Made by a program: the position numbers and the translations under genes. From the NCBI GenBank assembly GCA_910583885.1, contig CAJUAC010000026.1:1-30612 (forward strand): a stretch of DNA of 30,612 bases, read 5' to 3'. Below, piece after piece: positions 23,785 through 30,612 of the stretch; within the stretch, counting starts at the first letter, position 1, and each line of letters starts with the position of its first letter. Below the pieces are notes generated by a model that was not told the DNA's origin, searched no databases, and saw nothing but the letters and a program-made list of their open reading frames with translations. The stretch is from an uncultured Oscillospiraceae bacterium. Lineage in GTDB: Bacteria; Bacillota; Clostridia; Oscillospirales; Oscillospiraceae.

Positions 23785-25043
23785 GCCTGCACCTCCTTCC
23801 CCTTCAAAAAGTAAATGGTATCCGGCTTGACCGCCTTGGCGGCCTCCTGGATCCGCTCCCCCGTCACCGCCGAGATCCCTTCCATCAGCTCGGATATGGT
23901 TTCCCTGCTGCCGGCGACGGCCTTACCCATGACAAAATCCTCCAGAGCCCAGGCGGAATCCTTTATCGCGCGCAGGCCGCTCAGCAGGCTGCTGCGGGCG
24001 CCTTGCAGCTCCCAATCCTCCCATTCCCCCCGGCGGAGGGCCTCCAGCTGGGCCCCGATCTCCTCCAGCGCCCGGGTGTAGTTCTCAAAGGCGACGCCGG
24101 AGGAGACAGCAATCAGCCCCTTTTGCCGCTGGTAGACACTGCTGGCATAGTAGCACAGGGACAGCTTCTCCCGCACGTTCAAAAACAGCTTGGAGCTGCT
24201 GAAGCCGCCGAACATAGTCTCCATCATCATGGTGGCGTAGTCGTCGCCGCTCATGGTGCGGTAGCCGACGCACAGCTTCCCCTGGGTGACATCCATCTCC
24301 TCCTCTACCACCCGCACGGACTCCGGGGCGGGGCGGCGGAGGGTGGGGCCTGGCTCCAGCTTCCCCTGCCGGGGCAGGCGGGCGAAGGTGGCAGACAGGG
24401 CCTCCTTGACCCGGTCCTCCGGTGCGGAGCCGCAGTAAAACAGCTCCATCCTCCCTTGTGCCAGCAGGGCACGGTAGTGGCTGTCCAGCTCCTCCCGGGA
24501 GATGCGCTCCACATCCTCCAGGGAGCCCATCCGGCCCACGCCGAAGGGCTCCCCGGCGCACATGGACTCGACCAGCCGCCGGTTGGCGTAGGCGCGCTTG
24601 TCGTTGATATCACTGCGGATGAGATCCGCCAGGTTGGCCCGTTCACTGTCCACATAGGCCTCCACCAGGCGGCCGCCCTCAACAGCGGGGTCGCAGAACA
24701 TATCCCCCAGCAGGCTGGTCAGCTGCTCCAGCAGCTGCTCCCCCTGGGGGAGGAACCGGTCGTCGATACAGGTGGCCGTAAAGCCAGCCAGCTGGTTTTC
24801 CCCCCGCTTGCGCACTGCCGGGGCCAGATGTGCGCCATACAGCATGTCCAGCTCCCGATTCAGCGCCGCCATGTCCGGGCAGCGGGCGGTCCCCCGGCTG
24901 AGGACGTTGACCAGCAGGGCGTTCTGCGCGGCAGTTTCCCTGCGCAGGGGAACCGCCAGTTGAGCACTGAGCAGGCTGGTTTTAAATTTTTCCGATGGGA
25001 TGTAGGTAAAATAGACATTCTCCATGAGCATCTGTCGTGTCAT
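23781..25043 (-). CDS. M16 family peptidase-like protein, YmfF type (inactive partner)
   Basis: A 420-residue M16-fold protein without the HxxEH zinc motif; the corresponding helix reads VLSRGTARCPDMAALNRELD. It keeps the C-domain substrate-binding segment REKLSLCYYASS, the R...Y motif of this family. The inactive partner of heterodimeric M16 peptidases shows this pattern of a lost zinc site with a kept C-domain. It is followed with a four-base overlap by the active subunit. AGAAGGAG lies upstream of the start at 25043. A TATACT -10 box at 25084-25079 hints at a promoter, but its -35 box is poor. Confidence 0.87.
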   Translation of the reverse strand: MTRQMLMENVYFTYIPSEKFKTSLLSAQLAVPLRRETAAQNALLVNVLSRGTARCPDMAALNRELDMLYGAHLAPAVRKRGENQLAGFTATCIDDRFLPQGEQLLEQLTSLLGDMFCDPAVEGGRLVEAYVDSERANLADLIRSDINDKRAYANRRLVESMCAGEPFGVGRMGSLEDVERISREELDSHYRALLAQGRMELFYCGSAPEDRVKEALSATFARLPRQGKLEPGPTLRRPAPESVRVVEEEMDVTQGKLCVGYRTMSGDDYATMMMETMFGGFSSSKLFLNVREKLSLCYYASSVYQRQKGLIAVSSGVAFENYTRALEEIGAQLEALRRGEWEDWELQGARSSLLSGLRAIKDSAWALEDFVMGKAVAGSRETISELMEGISAVTGERIQEAAKAVKPDTIYFLKGKEVQA

Positions 25044-25149
25044 GCGCCGGTTTCTCCTTCTTCTGTCAAATCTACCCTAGTATATACCTTTTCTCCCGAA
25101 ATTTCCATAGGAGCGCACAGTTTTTTTATCCGGTGGGATTGCCCGCGCC

Positions 25150-25983
25150 TCAGCAGAGTCCCATCCGGACAAATTCGTGGTACACACCGTCATGGGTGAC
25201 ATCCTCGCAGACACGGCTACAGGCCGCCTTCAGCTCCTCGCAGGCGTTCCCCATCGCAACGCTGACACCCGCGCAGCGCATCATCCCGCTGTCGTTCATG
25301 CTGTCGCCAAAAGCGACCGTATCTTGCAGCCCCGCCCCCAGGTGACAGCAGACCATCTGCATCCCGCGGCCCTTGTCGATCCCCTTGCGTATCATCTCTC
25401 CGTTAAAGCAGGCGGTACTGCCGCGGAATGGATGGACCACGAAGTCAAAGCGGTCCCCCAGCAGCCCCTGGACCTCCTCCATCGGGGCTAACGTTGCACT
25501 GGTAAAGCAGATCTTATAGGCCCCCTGCCCTGGATAGTCCGCATATTTCCGCATCGGCAGGCCGGACTCCAGCTCCCTCTGCATCCGGATCAGCTCAGAG
25601 TTGCCCGGATCTGGGGCAGCCATCCGCAACAGCGACTCCATCTGCGGGTCGGAGTAGATCCCATCCCGGGTCTCAATCCGGCAATACAGCCCTTTTTCAT
25701 GGAGGATATCCAGGCACTCCTGCACCAGCGGTTCAGGCAGCAGGCTGTCAAAGAGCACCTCTTCGCCCACCGCCACATAGCCGCCCGCGCTGGCCACTAC
25801 GCCGTCAAACCCGATATCCAGAATGTCAGGCCCGATAATAGGGAGATTCCTCCCCGTGCATAAAAATACCATATGCCCACGCCCACGCGCCCCCTGCACA
25901 GCCCTGCGCACCAGGGCGGATGGCGCCGATAGGGCCTCTACGATGGTACCATCTATATCCAGAAAGATGAGTTTCCGATCCAT
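25150..25983 (-). CDS. HAD superfamily phosphatase, Cof type
   Basis: A 277-residue haloacid-dehalogenase phosphatase of the Cof/YkrA group. Motif I is FLDIDGTI (residues 7-14), with the nucleophile Asp and acid Asp. Motif II is LCTGR. The cap domain (roughly 80-190) carries conserved Gly and Phe patterns, and motif III/IV is KGIDKGRGM with FGDSMNDSGMM. Members hydrolyse sugar phosphates or flavin and pyridoxal precursors; the substrate is not predictable here. It stands alone between a probable promoter at 26115-26144 and the M16 genes. Confidence 0.9.
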   Translation of the reverse strand: MDRKLIFLDIDGTIVEALSAPSALVRRAVQGARGRGHMVFLCTGRNLPIIGPDILDIGFDGVVASAGGYVAVGEEVLFDSLLPEPLVQECLDILHEKGLYCRIETRDGIYSDPQMESLLRMAAPDPGNSELIRMQRELESGLPMRKYADYPGQGAYKICFTSATLAPMEEVQGLLGDRFDFVVHPFRGSTACFNGEMIRKGIDKGRGMQMVCCHLGAGLQDTVAFGDSMNDSGMMRCAGVSVAMGNACEELKAACSRVCEDVTHDGVYHEFVRMGLC

Positions 25984-26114
25984 TTGCCTGCACCTCTACT
26001 TCTCTTTATCCGTGTGTGATCCTCATATGGCAGTATGCCTGTGAAAATTCGCCTTGTCTGGCGAAAAAACTCGCCATTGGACATCTTTCCAATTATCAAA
26101 CAAGCCCTAGCAAC

Positions 26115-26144
26115 ATACTATTCATTACAAAATATTTTGGACAA
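26115..26144 (-). promoter_or_regulatory. Possible promoter of the HAD gene
   Basis: Minus-strand TTGTCC and TAGTAT lie 18 bases apart. A small hairpin (TTCGCC/GGCGAA, 26048-26065) with TTTT on the minus strand lies between it and the gene and could act as an attenuator. Confidence 0.35.
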
Positions 26145-26180
26145 GAACGCCTGCTACGGAGGCCGCAGGCAGACGGACAC

Positions 26181-26205
26181 GGCGGCCCATTTAGAATAGG
26201 CCGCC
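26181..26205 (-). terminator. Terminator of the thioredoxin unit
   Basis: GGCGGCC (26181-26187) pairs with GGCCGCC (26199-26205), about 20 bases after the thioredoxin stop. Confidence 0.65.
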
Positions 26206-26226
26206 GCTTATTTCTGATTCCCAGGT

Positions 26227-26535
26227 CTATGGGAGCATAGACAGGATCTGCTGCTTAGAACCGGCCCCCACTGTCCGGCTGACGATTTTCCCGTCCTTTA
26301 TGACCATCAGCGTGGGGATGCTCATAATCCGGAATTGGGACGCCAGCGCCTTCTCCTCGTCTACATTGATTTTCCCCACTGTGATATCCGTCCGCTCTGC
26401 AGCAATCTCCTCCACCAACGGGGCAACGCTGCGGCAGGGTCCGCACCAGGGCGCCCAGAAATCCAGCAGGACAGCCTTGCCGCTGTCCAGGACATGCTCC
26501 TGAAAATTATCCTTCGTAATATGCAGTGCCGGCAT
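26227..26535 (-). CDS. trxA: Thioredoxin
   Basis: A 102-residue thioredoxin, a soluble dithiol reductant of the cytoplasm. The active site WCGPC has Cys31 and Cys34, the cis-Pro loop is MSIPTL, and the end has GAGSKQQI. It starts at the ATG 26535 with AGGAGG seven bases upstream; the 34 codons before it are not family sequence. It lies downstream of the membrane and soluble iron-sulfur genes on the same strand. The three may form a redox module. No thioredoxin reductase is present in the window. Confidence 0.95.
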   Translation of the reverse strand: MPALHITKDNFQEHVLDSGKAVLLDFWAPWCGPCRSVAPLVEEIAAERTDITVGKINVDEEKALASQFRIMSIPTLMVIKDGKIVSRTVGAGSKQQILSMLP

Positions 26536-26596
26536 GTTGGATCCTCCTATGTTCATTTGATGACGGTATGATAGCATATCTTCCCCTCCTCCTTCC

Positions 26597-26609
26597 GTGA
26601 CATGGTCAC
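26597..26609. promoter_or_regulatory. Palindrome upstream of trxA, operator-like
   Basis: GTGAC-ATG-GTCAC lies about 60 bases ahead of trxA. The same 14-base sequence occurs in inverted orientation inside the hairpin at 27504-27532. Half-sites of this type are bound by Crp/Fnr-family proteins, but no regulator is named by the sequence. Confidence 0.3.
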
Positions 26610-26671
26610 TCAGCACTGCGGCGGCAGCACCGCGCACCTTGTGCCACCAGGCTTGGCCATGCCCTGGCAGA

Positions 26672-27247
26672 TCATACTTTGCCGTTCTTGGCCCGGCAGA
26701 TCAGCTGGGTCATGGTACCCATCGGGCAGTAGACGCACCAGCTGCGGGGCTTGCAAAGCACCATCGTGACCAGCCCCAGGACGGTGGATGTGAGCATCAC
26801 GCTGTAAAAGCCGAAGGCAAACTGCGCCACCCCGGGATGGAACAGCGTCCCATGATAGGCCCAGTGCCAGGGAAGCTTGAAGGTCCACAGGAGGGTCACT
26901 ACCTGCCTGACATCCTGTACACCAGCAAAAACCAGGTAGGTGTTCCATAGCATGAGGAAAAACATTGCGAAAAAGAAAACCAGAAACCCATAGCGGAACC
27001 ACTTGCTTTTCATCCACCGGGGGATGTCCCTCCGTCTGGACAGGCCAAAGCGCCCACCTAGCAGGCTAAAGAGCTGCCCCCTGCCGCAGTAGCGGTTGCA
27101 GTATCCTTTGCTGCCGTATACGATGGATATAATCAGCGGGATAAAAAAGCAGAGCAGCCCCAGCCAGGCGAACAGGATATTGAAAAATCCCAGCACCAGA
27201 TAGGTTAGCGACGCAACCCACAGATAGTCATACCAATGCTTTTTCAT
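26672..27247 (-). CDS. NapH-like membrane protein with Cys motifs
   Basis: A 191-residue protein with about four hydrophobic segments. Two Cys clusters flank them: CNRYCGRGQLFSLLGG (residues 50-65) and CKPRSWCVYCPMGTMTQLIC near the end. This resembles the NapH/NosR/YccM type of iron-sulfur membrane electron carriers, here without a full CxxCxxCxxxCP ferredoxin domain. That is provided by the ferredoxin gene directly before it, whose stop overlaps this start by ATGA. AGGAGG lies upstream. Probably they pass electrons across or along the membrane together. The acceptor is unknown. Confidence 0.7.
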   Translation of the reverse strand: MKKHWYDYLWVASLTYLVLGFFNILFAWLGLLCFFIPLIISIVYGSKGYCNRYCGRGQLFSLLGGRFGLSRRRDIPRWMKSKWFRYGFLVFFFAMFFLMLWNTYLVFAGVQDVRQVVTLLWTFKLPWHWAYHGTLFHPGVAQFAFGFYSVMLTSTVLGLVTMVLCKPRSWCVYCPMGTMTQLICRAKNGKV

Positions 27248-27456
27248 GCCCTCACCTCCTGGAGATTGATGACAGACGCGGGGCACTCCCGCACACATTT
27301 CCCACAGCCGACACACCGCCCGGGATCCACCCGCGCCGTGATACCCTTGACCACTTGGATAGCCGATAAGGGGCAGACCTTCACGCAGCAGCCACAGGCC
27401 ACACAGGCGCCCTCCATAACGGATGCCCTGCGCTTTTTCTTGTTTGCTTTCTCCAT
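27244..27456 (-). CDS. Small 2x[4Fe-4S] ferredoxin-type protein
   Basis: A 70-residue protein with two clusters: CVACGCCVKVCP and CVGCGKCVRECP, each C-x2-C-x2-C-x3-C-P. A basic N-terminus (EKANKKKRR) precedes them. It starts at the ATG 27456 with GGGGAGGT upstream; an earlier in-frame ATG at 27471 lacks a site. It overlaps the NapH-like gene by four bases and lies upstream of trxA. Confidence 0.9.
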   Translation of the reverse strand: MEKANKKKRRASVMEGACVACGCCVKVCPLSAIQVVKGITARVDPGRCVGCGKCVRECPASVINLQEVRA

Positions 27457-27503
27457 ATGATACCTCCCCAAAAGATCACCTCTATCATATCAAACATGCA
27501 GCT

Positions 27504-27532
27504 GGGCCTCCGTGACCATGTCACGGAGGCCC
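27504..27532. terminator. Hairpin between gerQ and the ferredoxin operon
   Basis: A perfect 13-bp stem (27504-27516 with 27520-27532) and loop CAT. It lies downstream of gerQ on the minus strand, so it probably ends that transcript. It contains GTGACCATGTCACG, seen again in inverted orientation at 26597-26609. Confidence 0.65.
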
Positions 27533-27583
27533 TTCCCTCTGCGGGCCCCTGCATCCATCCAGCCAGAACGCAGGGGCATATGT

Positions 27584-28162
27584 TCAAAAGCCGGACTGGC
27601 CCTGCCAGCTCTGGGCTGCGGCACAGTAGGGGACGCCCTTGACATTATGGAACTGGACAAACTTCAAGGAATAGAGATCCCCAGAGATGTAGCGTTCATA
27701 ATCTGGCTGGTAGAGCACAATATAGTCACTGCCCACGGTGTGGAGGATCCCTTGCCAGGTGACAGACTGCTGGGGCCCGATCTGGAAGGTTGCCACAACA
27801 AAATAGCCCACATTCCGGTTCAGCAGGCTCCTCAGCGATGCCTGATAGGCCTCATTGGCGTTGGCCGGCAGGTGCGTACCCTCCATATCGACCGGGTTTT
27901 TCATCCGCTGGCTCTGGGCTGCGGCACTGGAAACCTCCTCCAGCCTGCTCTCACCCTCCATGCCCCGTACCGGCATGGGGCTCTCCCCACCGGGCGGCAG
28001 ATGCCCGGCATATCCCAGGCTGGGGTCGCCGTAGACCCAGCTGTTGTTCATAGAGCTGGCAGCCTCCGGCGGCATACGCATCCCTGTCTCGTCCGGTGCG
28101 CTCATGGGTGGGCGGAGCTCCCCGCCTCCTGCCATACGCATAGTCTGATCGTTTTGATGCAT
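27584..28162 (-). CDS. gerQ: Spore coat protein GerQ-like
   Basis: A 192-residue protein. Residues 1-100 are low complexity with Met, Pro, Gly and Glu. Residues about 103-173 form a compact beta-rich domain resembling the GerQ domain (NRNVGYFVVATF, WQGILHTVGSDYIVLY, SLKFVQFH). GerQ is a coat protein cross-linked late in sporulation and needed for CwlJ to be placed in the spore. It directly follows cwlJ with a 28-base gap, the same pairing as in Bacillus. AAGGAGGAG lies before ATG 28162. The longer upstream reading overlaps cwlJ and is not credible. Confidence 0.8.
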   Translation of the reverse strand: MHQNDQTMRMAGGGELRPPMSAPDETGMRMPPEAASSMNNSWVYGDPSLGYAGHLPPGGESPMPVRGMEGESRLEEVSSAAAQSQRMKNPVDMEGTHLPANANEAYQASLRSLLNRNVGYFVVATFQIGPQQSVTWQGILHTVGSDYIVLYQPDYERYISGDLYSLKFVQFHNVKGVPYCAAAQSWQGQSGF

Positions 28163-28190
28163 GTTGATCCACTCCTCCTTGTTTGATGTT

Positions 28191-28631
28191 TCATGTGTCG
28201 TAGTAAGCGTTTGTCGGGTTGTAGAAGCAGTGATCTCCGATGCGGGTCTGCCAATAACCCACGCCGGAGGGGAACCTGCTGCGGCAGTCAGGGCCAAAGG
28301 GGTTGTAAAACCAGAGGGAGTCTGCCACATCTGGCAGCCGGTTGCCCGCAATCGCCCAATCAGCAATCTCGTAGTGGATCGCCTCAGGCCGCATATTATA
28401 GATGTTTTGCGGGTTGTATGCGCCCCCCTCGGTCTCACTGGCGCAGACGAACTGGTAGGGCTGGAAAATGATATTGCGGATGCTGCCCTGCCCCACGCGG
28501 GCGTACTCGCCGCCTGGGGCGTGGACGCGGTTCATCACCACACCGGCCACTGCCTTCATCCCGTTCGTCCCCTCTCCGCCAGCCTCGCACTCAATCAGGC
28601 GGGCCAGCAGCTCTCTGTCAGAATAAGCCAT
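28191..28631 (-). CDS. cwlJ: Cell wall hydrolase CwlJ/SleB family (spore cortex lysis)
   Basis: A 146-residue protein of the SleB/CwlJ hydrolase fold. The catalytic Glu lies in LARLIECEAGGEG, followed by GMKAVAGVVMNRV. Later segments GNRLPDVADSLWFYNP and GDHCFYNP are also typical. It degrades spore cortex peptidoglycan during germination. There is no signal peptide or binding domain, which fits CwlJ (made in the mother cell) rather than SleB. It is paired with gerQ downstream. AGGAGTG lies upstream of the start. Confidence 0.88.
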   Translation of the reverse strand: MAYSDRELLARLIECEAGGEGTNGMKAVAGVVMNRVHAPGGEYARVGQGSIRNIIFQPYQFVCASETEGGAYNPQNIYNMRPEAIHYEIADWAIAGNRLPDVADSLWFYNPFGPDCRSRFPSGVGYWQTRIGDHCFYNPTNAYYDT

Positions 28632-28712
28632 ATGTATATCACACTCCTGGTCACCACCATCCTATGCGCCTGCCGCACGGGAGGTGCCCGCCGGGCCGCA
28701 GGCGGGAAAATA

Positions 28713-28744
28713 GCCAGCCGCCGGCGAAAACGCCGGCGGCTGGC
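28713..28744 (-). terminator. Terminator of the clpC unit
   Basis: A perfect 14-bp stem (28713-28726 with 28731-28744) with loop AAAA lies seven bases past the stop of the small Cys protein gene. Confidence 0.75.
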
Positions 28745-28750
28745 CGTCTG

Positions 28751-28963
28751 CTATATGGCAAAATCCTCTTCCTTCAGGCGGGAGGTTTGCAGCTTTACTG
28801 GGCGGGGCGGAACCCGTTTAAATGGGTCATACTGGAACCGTCTGCAATGGTACTCCATCGCCACCACACCTTTCCTGGAACAGATGACCTCCCGGTCATT
28901 GATAGTACTGCCCTTGGCACAGTACGCGCACCGGGGCTCCATATCCTTGCGGAACAACGTCAT
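28751..28963 (-). CDS. Conserved small protein with a Cys cluster, function unknown
   Basis: A 70-residue protein with RCAYCAKG, then ICSRKG and YHCRRFQYDPFKR: four Cys spaced as a small zinc site, followed by a basic Pro-rich tail. I recognise this as a type found near clostridial genes but know no function. The ATG 28963 has GGAGG at a good distance; an earlier ATG at 28969 is too close to it. It follows clpC by 33 bases, so it is likely transcribed with it. Confidence 0.65.
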   Translation of the reverse strand: MTLFRKDMEPRCAYCAKGSTINDREVICSRKGVVAMEYHCRRFQYDPFKRVPPRPVKLQTSRLKEEDFAI

Positions 28964-28996
28964 CAACATGCCTCCTCTCCTCGACACAGCACAACA

Positions 28997-30612
28997 CTAC
29001 AGCGAACGGAGTACAATCTTCTCCCCCTCCGCTGTCGCGGCAATCTGGGTAATGGGGTGGTCAAAGCTGTTGATGATCTCCACTGCCAGCGCGTCCTCTA
29101 CCTCCTTCTGGATGGTACGGCGCAGGTTCCGCGCACCGTAGGTGGCGGAATAGGACTTCTTCACCAGATATTTCACCAGCTCATCGTCGTAGGACAGGTT
29201 GAGCCCCTTCTCCTTCATGCTGGCCTTCAGCTCGTCGAGCATCAGCCGGGCAATGGGCAGGAAATTCTCCTCCGTGAGCTTGTTGAAATAGACAATCTCA
29301 TCCACACGGTTGATAAACTCCAGCCTCAAAAACTGCTGGAGGGCCTTCATGGCCCGGTCCTTCCCCTGCTCGTTGACACTCTTGTTGAAGCCTACTGTCC
29401 CCTCCTTCTTATCGCTGCCAGCGTTGGAGGTCATCACAATGACGGTATTCTCAAAGTTGACCTTCCGCCCGTGGGCGTCGGTAATCTGGCCGTCGTCCAG
29501 GATCTGGAGCAGGACGTTGAGCACGTCCGGATGGGCCTTCTCAATCTCGTCGAACAGGACCACAGAGTAGGGCTTGCGGCGGATCTTCTCCGTCAGCTGC
29601 CCGGCCTCGTCATAGCCCACATAGCCCGGAGGCGAACCGATGATCCGGGAGACAGAGTGCTTCTCCATGAACTCAGACATATCCAGGCGGATCAGGCTCT
29701 CCGGTGCATTGAACAGATCCTCAGCCAGCTGTTTGACCAGCTCCGTCTTCCCCACACCAGTGCTGCCCACAAAGATGAAGCTCACCGGCTTGTGCTTGGG
29801 GGAGATCCCCACCCGGTTGCGGCGGATGGCAGCGGAGACCGCTCCAATCGCCTCATCCTGGCCCACGATCTTCTGGCGCAGGCGCTGGTCCAGCTCACTC
29901 AGGCGCTTGAACTCCTCCTCCCGGATCTTGCTGGCCGGGATCTTGGTCCACAGCTCGATCACCCGGGCCAGGTTGTCCATGGTCAGCTGGGGCTCCCCCT
30001 GGGCGCTGAGCGTATCCAGCTCCGTCTGGAGCTGGAGCTGGCGGCTCTTGATCTCCGCCAGGCGCTCAAAATTGGGCTCCTCAGCAGCCTCCAGAACCTC
30101 CTGCTCCTTGGCATAGTCTGCGATTTCCCTGCTGACCTCCTGCCGCCGGTTGATGTTGGCATCCTTCAGGTTCATATCCGAGCAGGCCTCGTCAATCAGG
30201 TCGATGGCCTTGTCCGGCAGGAAGCGGTCGGTAATATAGCGTTCGCTGAGGAGCACCGCCTGGCGCAGGATGCCCTCGGGGATCTTCACCCCGTGGAAGG
30301 TCTCATAGTAGTGGGCGATCCCCCGCAGGATGGCCATGGTGTCCTCCACGTTGGGCTCGTTCACCGTCACAGGCTGGAAGCGCCGCTCCAGGGCGGTGTC
30401 CTTCTCAATATGCTTGCGGTATTCGGTAAAGGTGGTCGCGCCGATGACCTGGATCTCCCCCCGGCTCAGGGCGGGCTTGAGGATGTTGGCCGCATTCATG
30501 CTCCCTTCCGCATCCCCTGCGCCCACAATATTGTGGACTTCATCAATAACCAGGATCACATTGCCGCACTTGCGGATCTCCTCAATGAGGCCCTTCATCC
30601 GGCTCTCAAACT
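28997..30612 (-). CDS. clpC: ATP-dependent Clp protease ATPase subunit ClpC (5' end outside window)
   Basis: The last 538 residues of an HSP100/Clp ATPase. The visible part begins in the first AAA domain (VILVIDEVHNIVGAGDAEGS, Walker B, and GATTFTEYRKHIEKDTALERR). It has a short middle domain (about 60 residues), which excludes ClpB, and a second AAA domain with FVGSTGVGKTELVK and VLFDEIEKAH, ending in a helical D2 small domain. ClpC loads unfolded or adaptor-bound substrates into ClpP. The N-domain and first Walker A are cut off by the window end. Its gene is followed by the small Cys protein. Confidence 0.9.
   Translation of the reverse strand, partial: FESRMKGLIEEIRKCGNVILVIDEVHNIVGAGDAEGSMNAANILKPALSRGEIQVIGATTFTEYRKHIEKDTALERRFQPVTVNEPNVEDTMAILRGIAHYYETFHGVKIPEGILRQAVLLSERYITDRFLPDKAIDLIDEACSDMNLKDANINRRQEVSREIADYAKEQEVLEAAEEPNFERLAEIKSRQLQLQTELDTLSAQGEPQLTMDNLARVIELWTKIPASKIREEEFKRLSELDQRLRQKIVGQDEAIGAVSAAIRRNRVGISPKHKPVSFIFVGSTGVGKTELVKQLAEDLFNAPESLIRLDMSEFMEKHSVSRIIGSPPGYVGYDEAGQLTEKIRRKPYSVVLFDEIEKAHPDVLNVLLQILDDGQITDAHGRKVNFENTVIVMTSNAGSDKKEGTVGFNKSVNEQGKDRAMKALQQFLRLEFINRVDEIVYFNKLTEENFLPIARLMLDELKASMKEKGLNLSYDDELVKYLVKKSYSATYGARNLRRTIQKEVEDALAVEIINSFDHPITQIAATAEGEKIVLRSL

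Overview
The window looks like part of the chromosome of an anaerobic, endospore-forming, flagellated Firmicute of the Clostridia (an Oscillospiraceae-like gut bacterium is my best guess). The reasons are high-GC codon use, AGGAGG ribosome binding sites, an L7Ae-like gene ahead of rpsL-rpsG-fusA-tuf, a cwlJ-gerQ pair for spores, a YmfF/YmfH-type M16 peptidase pair beside lgt, and a clostridial ClpC.

Layout. 1-1640: a tRNA-Thr followed by a gene graveyard with remnants of a GH1 phospho-beta-glucosidase, a large serine recombinase and a LysR regulator; a 73-bp palindromic repeat ends it, and a partial copy opens the window. 1647-6740: the str region on the plus strand (L7Ae-like protein, S12, S7, EF-G, EF-Tu), ending in a strong hairpin. 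6768-18714: a 12-kb block entirely on the minus strand. Read in its own direction it holds a nuclease-dead TnpB-like gene, a structured 3' region that could be its guide RNA, a recombinase-derived DNA-binding protein, a CsrA-like protein, a large 798-aa flagellin, and a six-gene operon. 19042-20864: a serine resolvase/invertase and a secreted GDPD-family protein on the plus strand. 20963-30612: housekeeping and sporulation genes on the minus strand (rplS, lgt, two M16 peptidases, HAD phosphatase, thioredoxin, membrane and soluble iron-sulfur proteins, gerQ, cwlJ, a small Cys protein, and clpC cut by the window end).

The 12-kb block is the exciting part. Five of the six operon genes correspond one by one to the Campylobacter jejuni enzymes that make and finish the O-methyl phosphoramidate (MeOPN) capsule decoration: glutamine kinase, CTP:phosphoglutamine cytidylyltransferase, gamma-glutamyl-CDP-amidate hydrolase, CDP-amidate kinase and a methyltransferase. 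The sixth is a 682-aa sulfotransferase-like protein placed where a phosphoramidate transferase would be expected. Because the operon directly follows a flagellin gene, I infer that flagellin, or a glycan on it, carries a phosphoramidate. 

Upstream, the TnpB-like protein has lost all three RuvC acidic residues but keeps its zinc ribbon, as in the TnpB-like nuclease-dead repressors (TldRs) known beside fliC in enterobacteria. The sequence following its putative RNA scaffold end shares 14 of 15 bases with codons 3-8 of the flagellin gene. With the CsrA-like protein and two GGA sites in the flagellin leader, the block looks like a flagellin cassette carrying its own RNA-guided and post-transcriptional control plus a dedicated surface modification. 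All function assignments come from reading motifs; no search was run.
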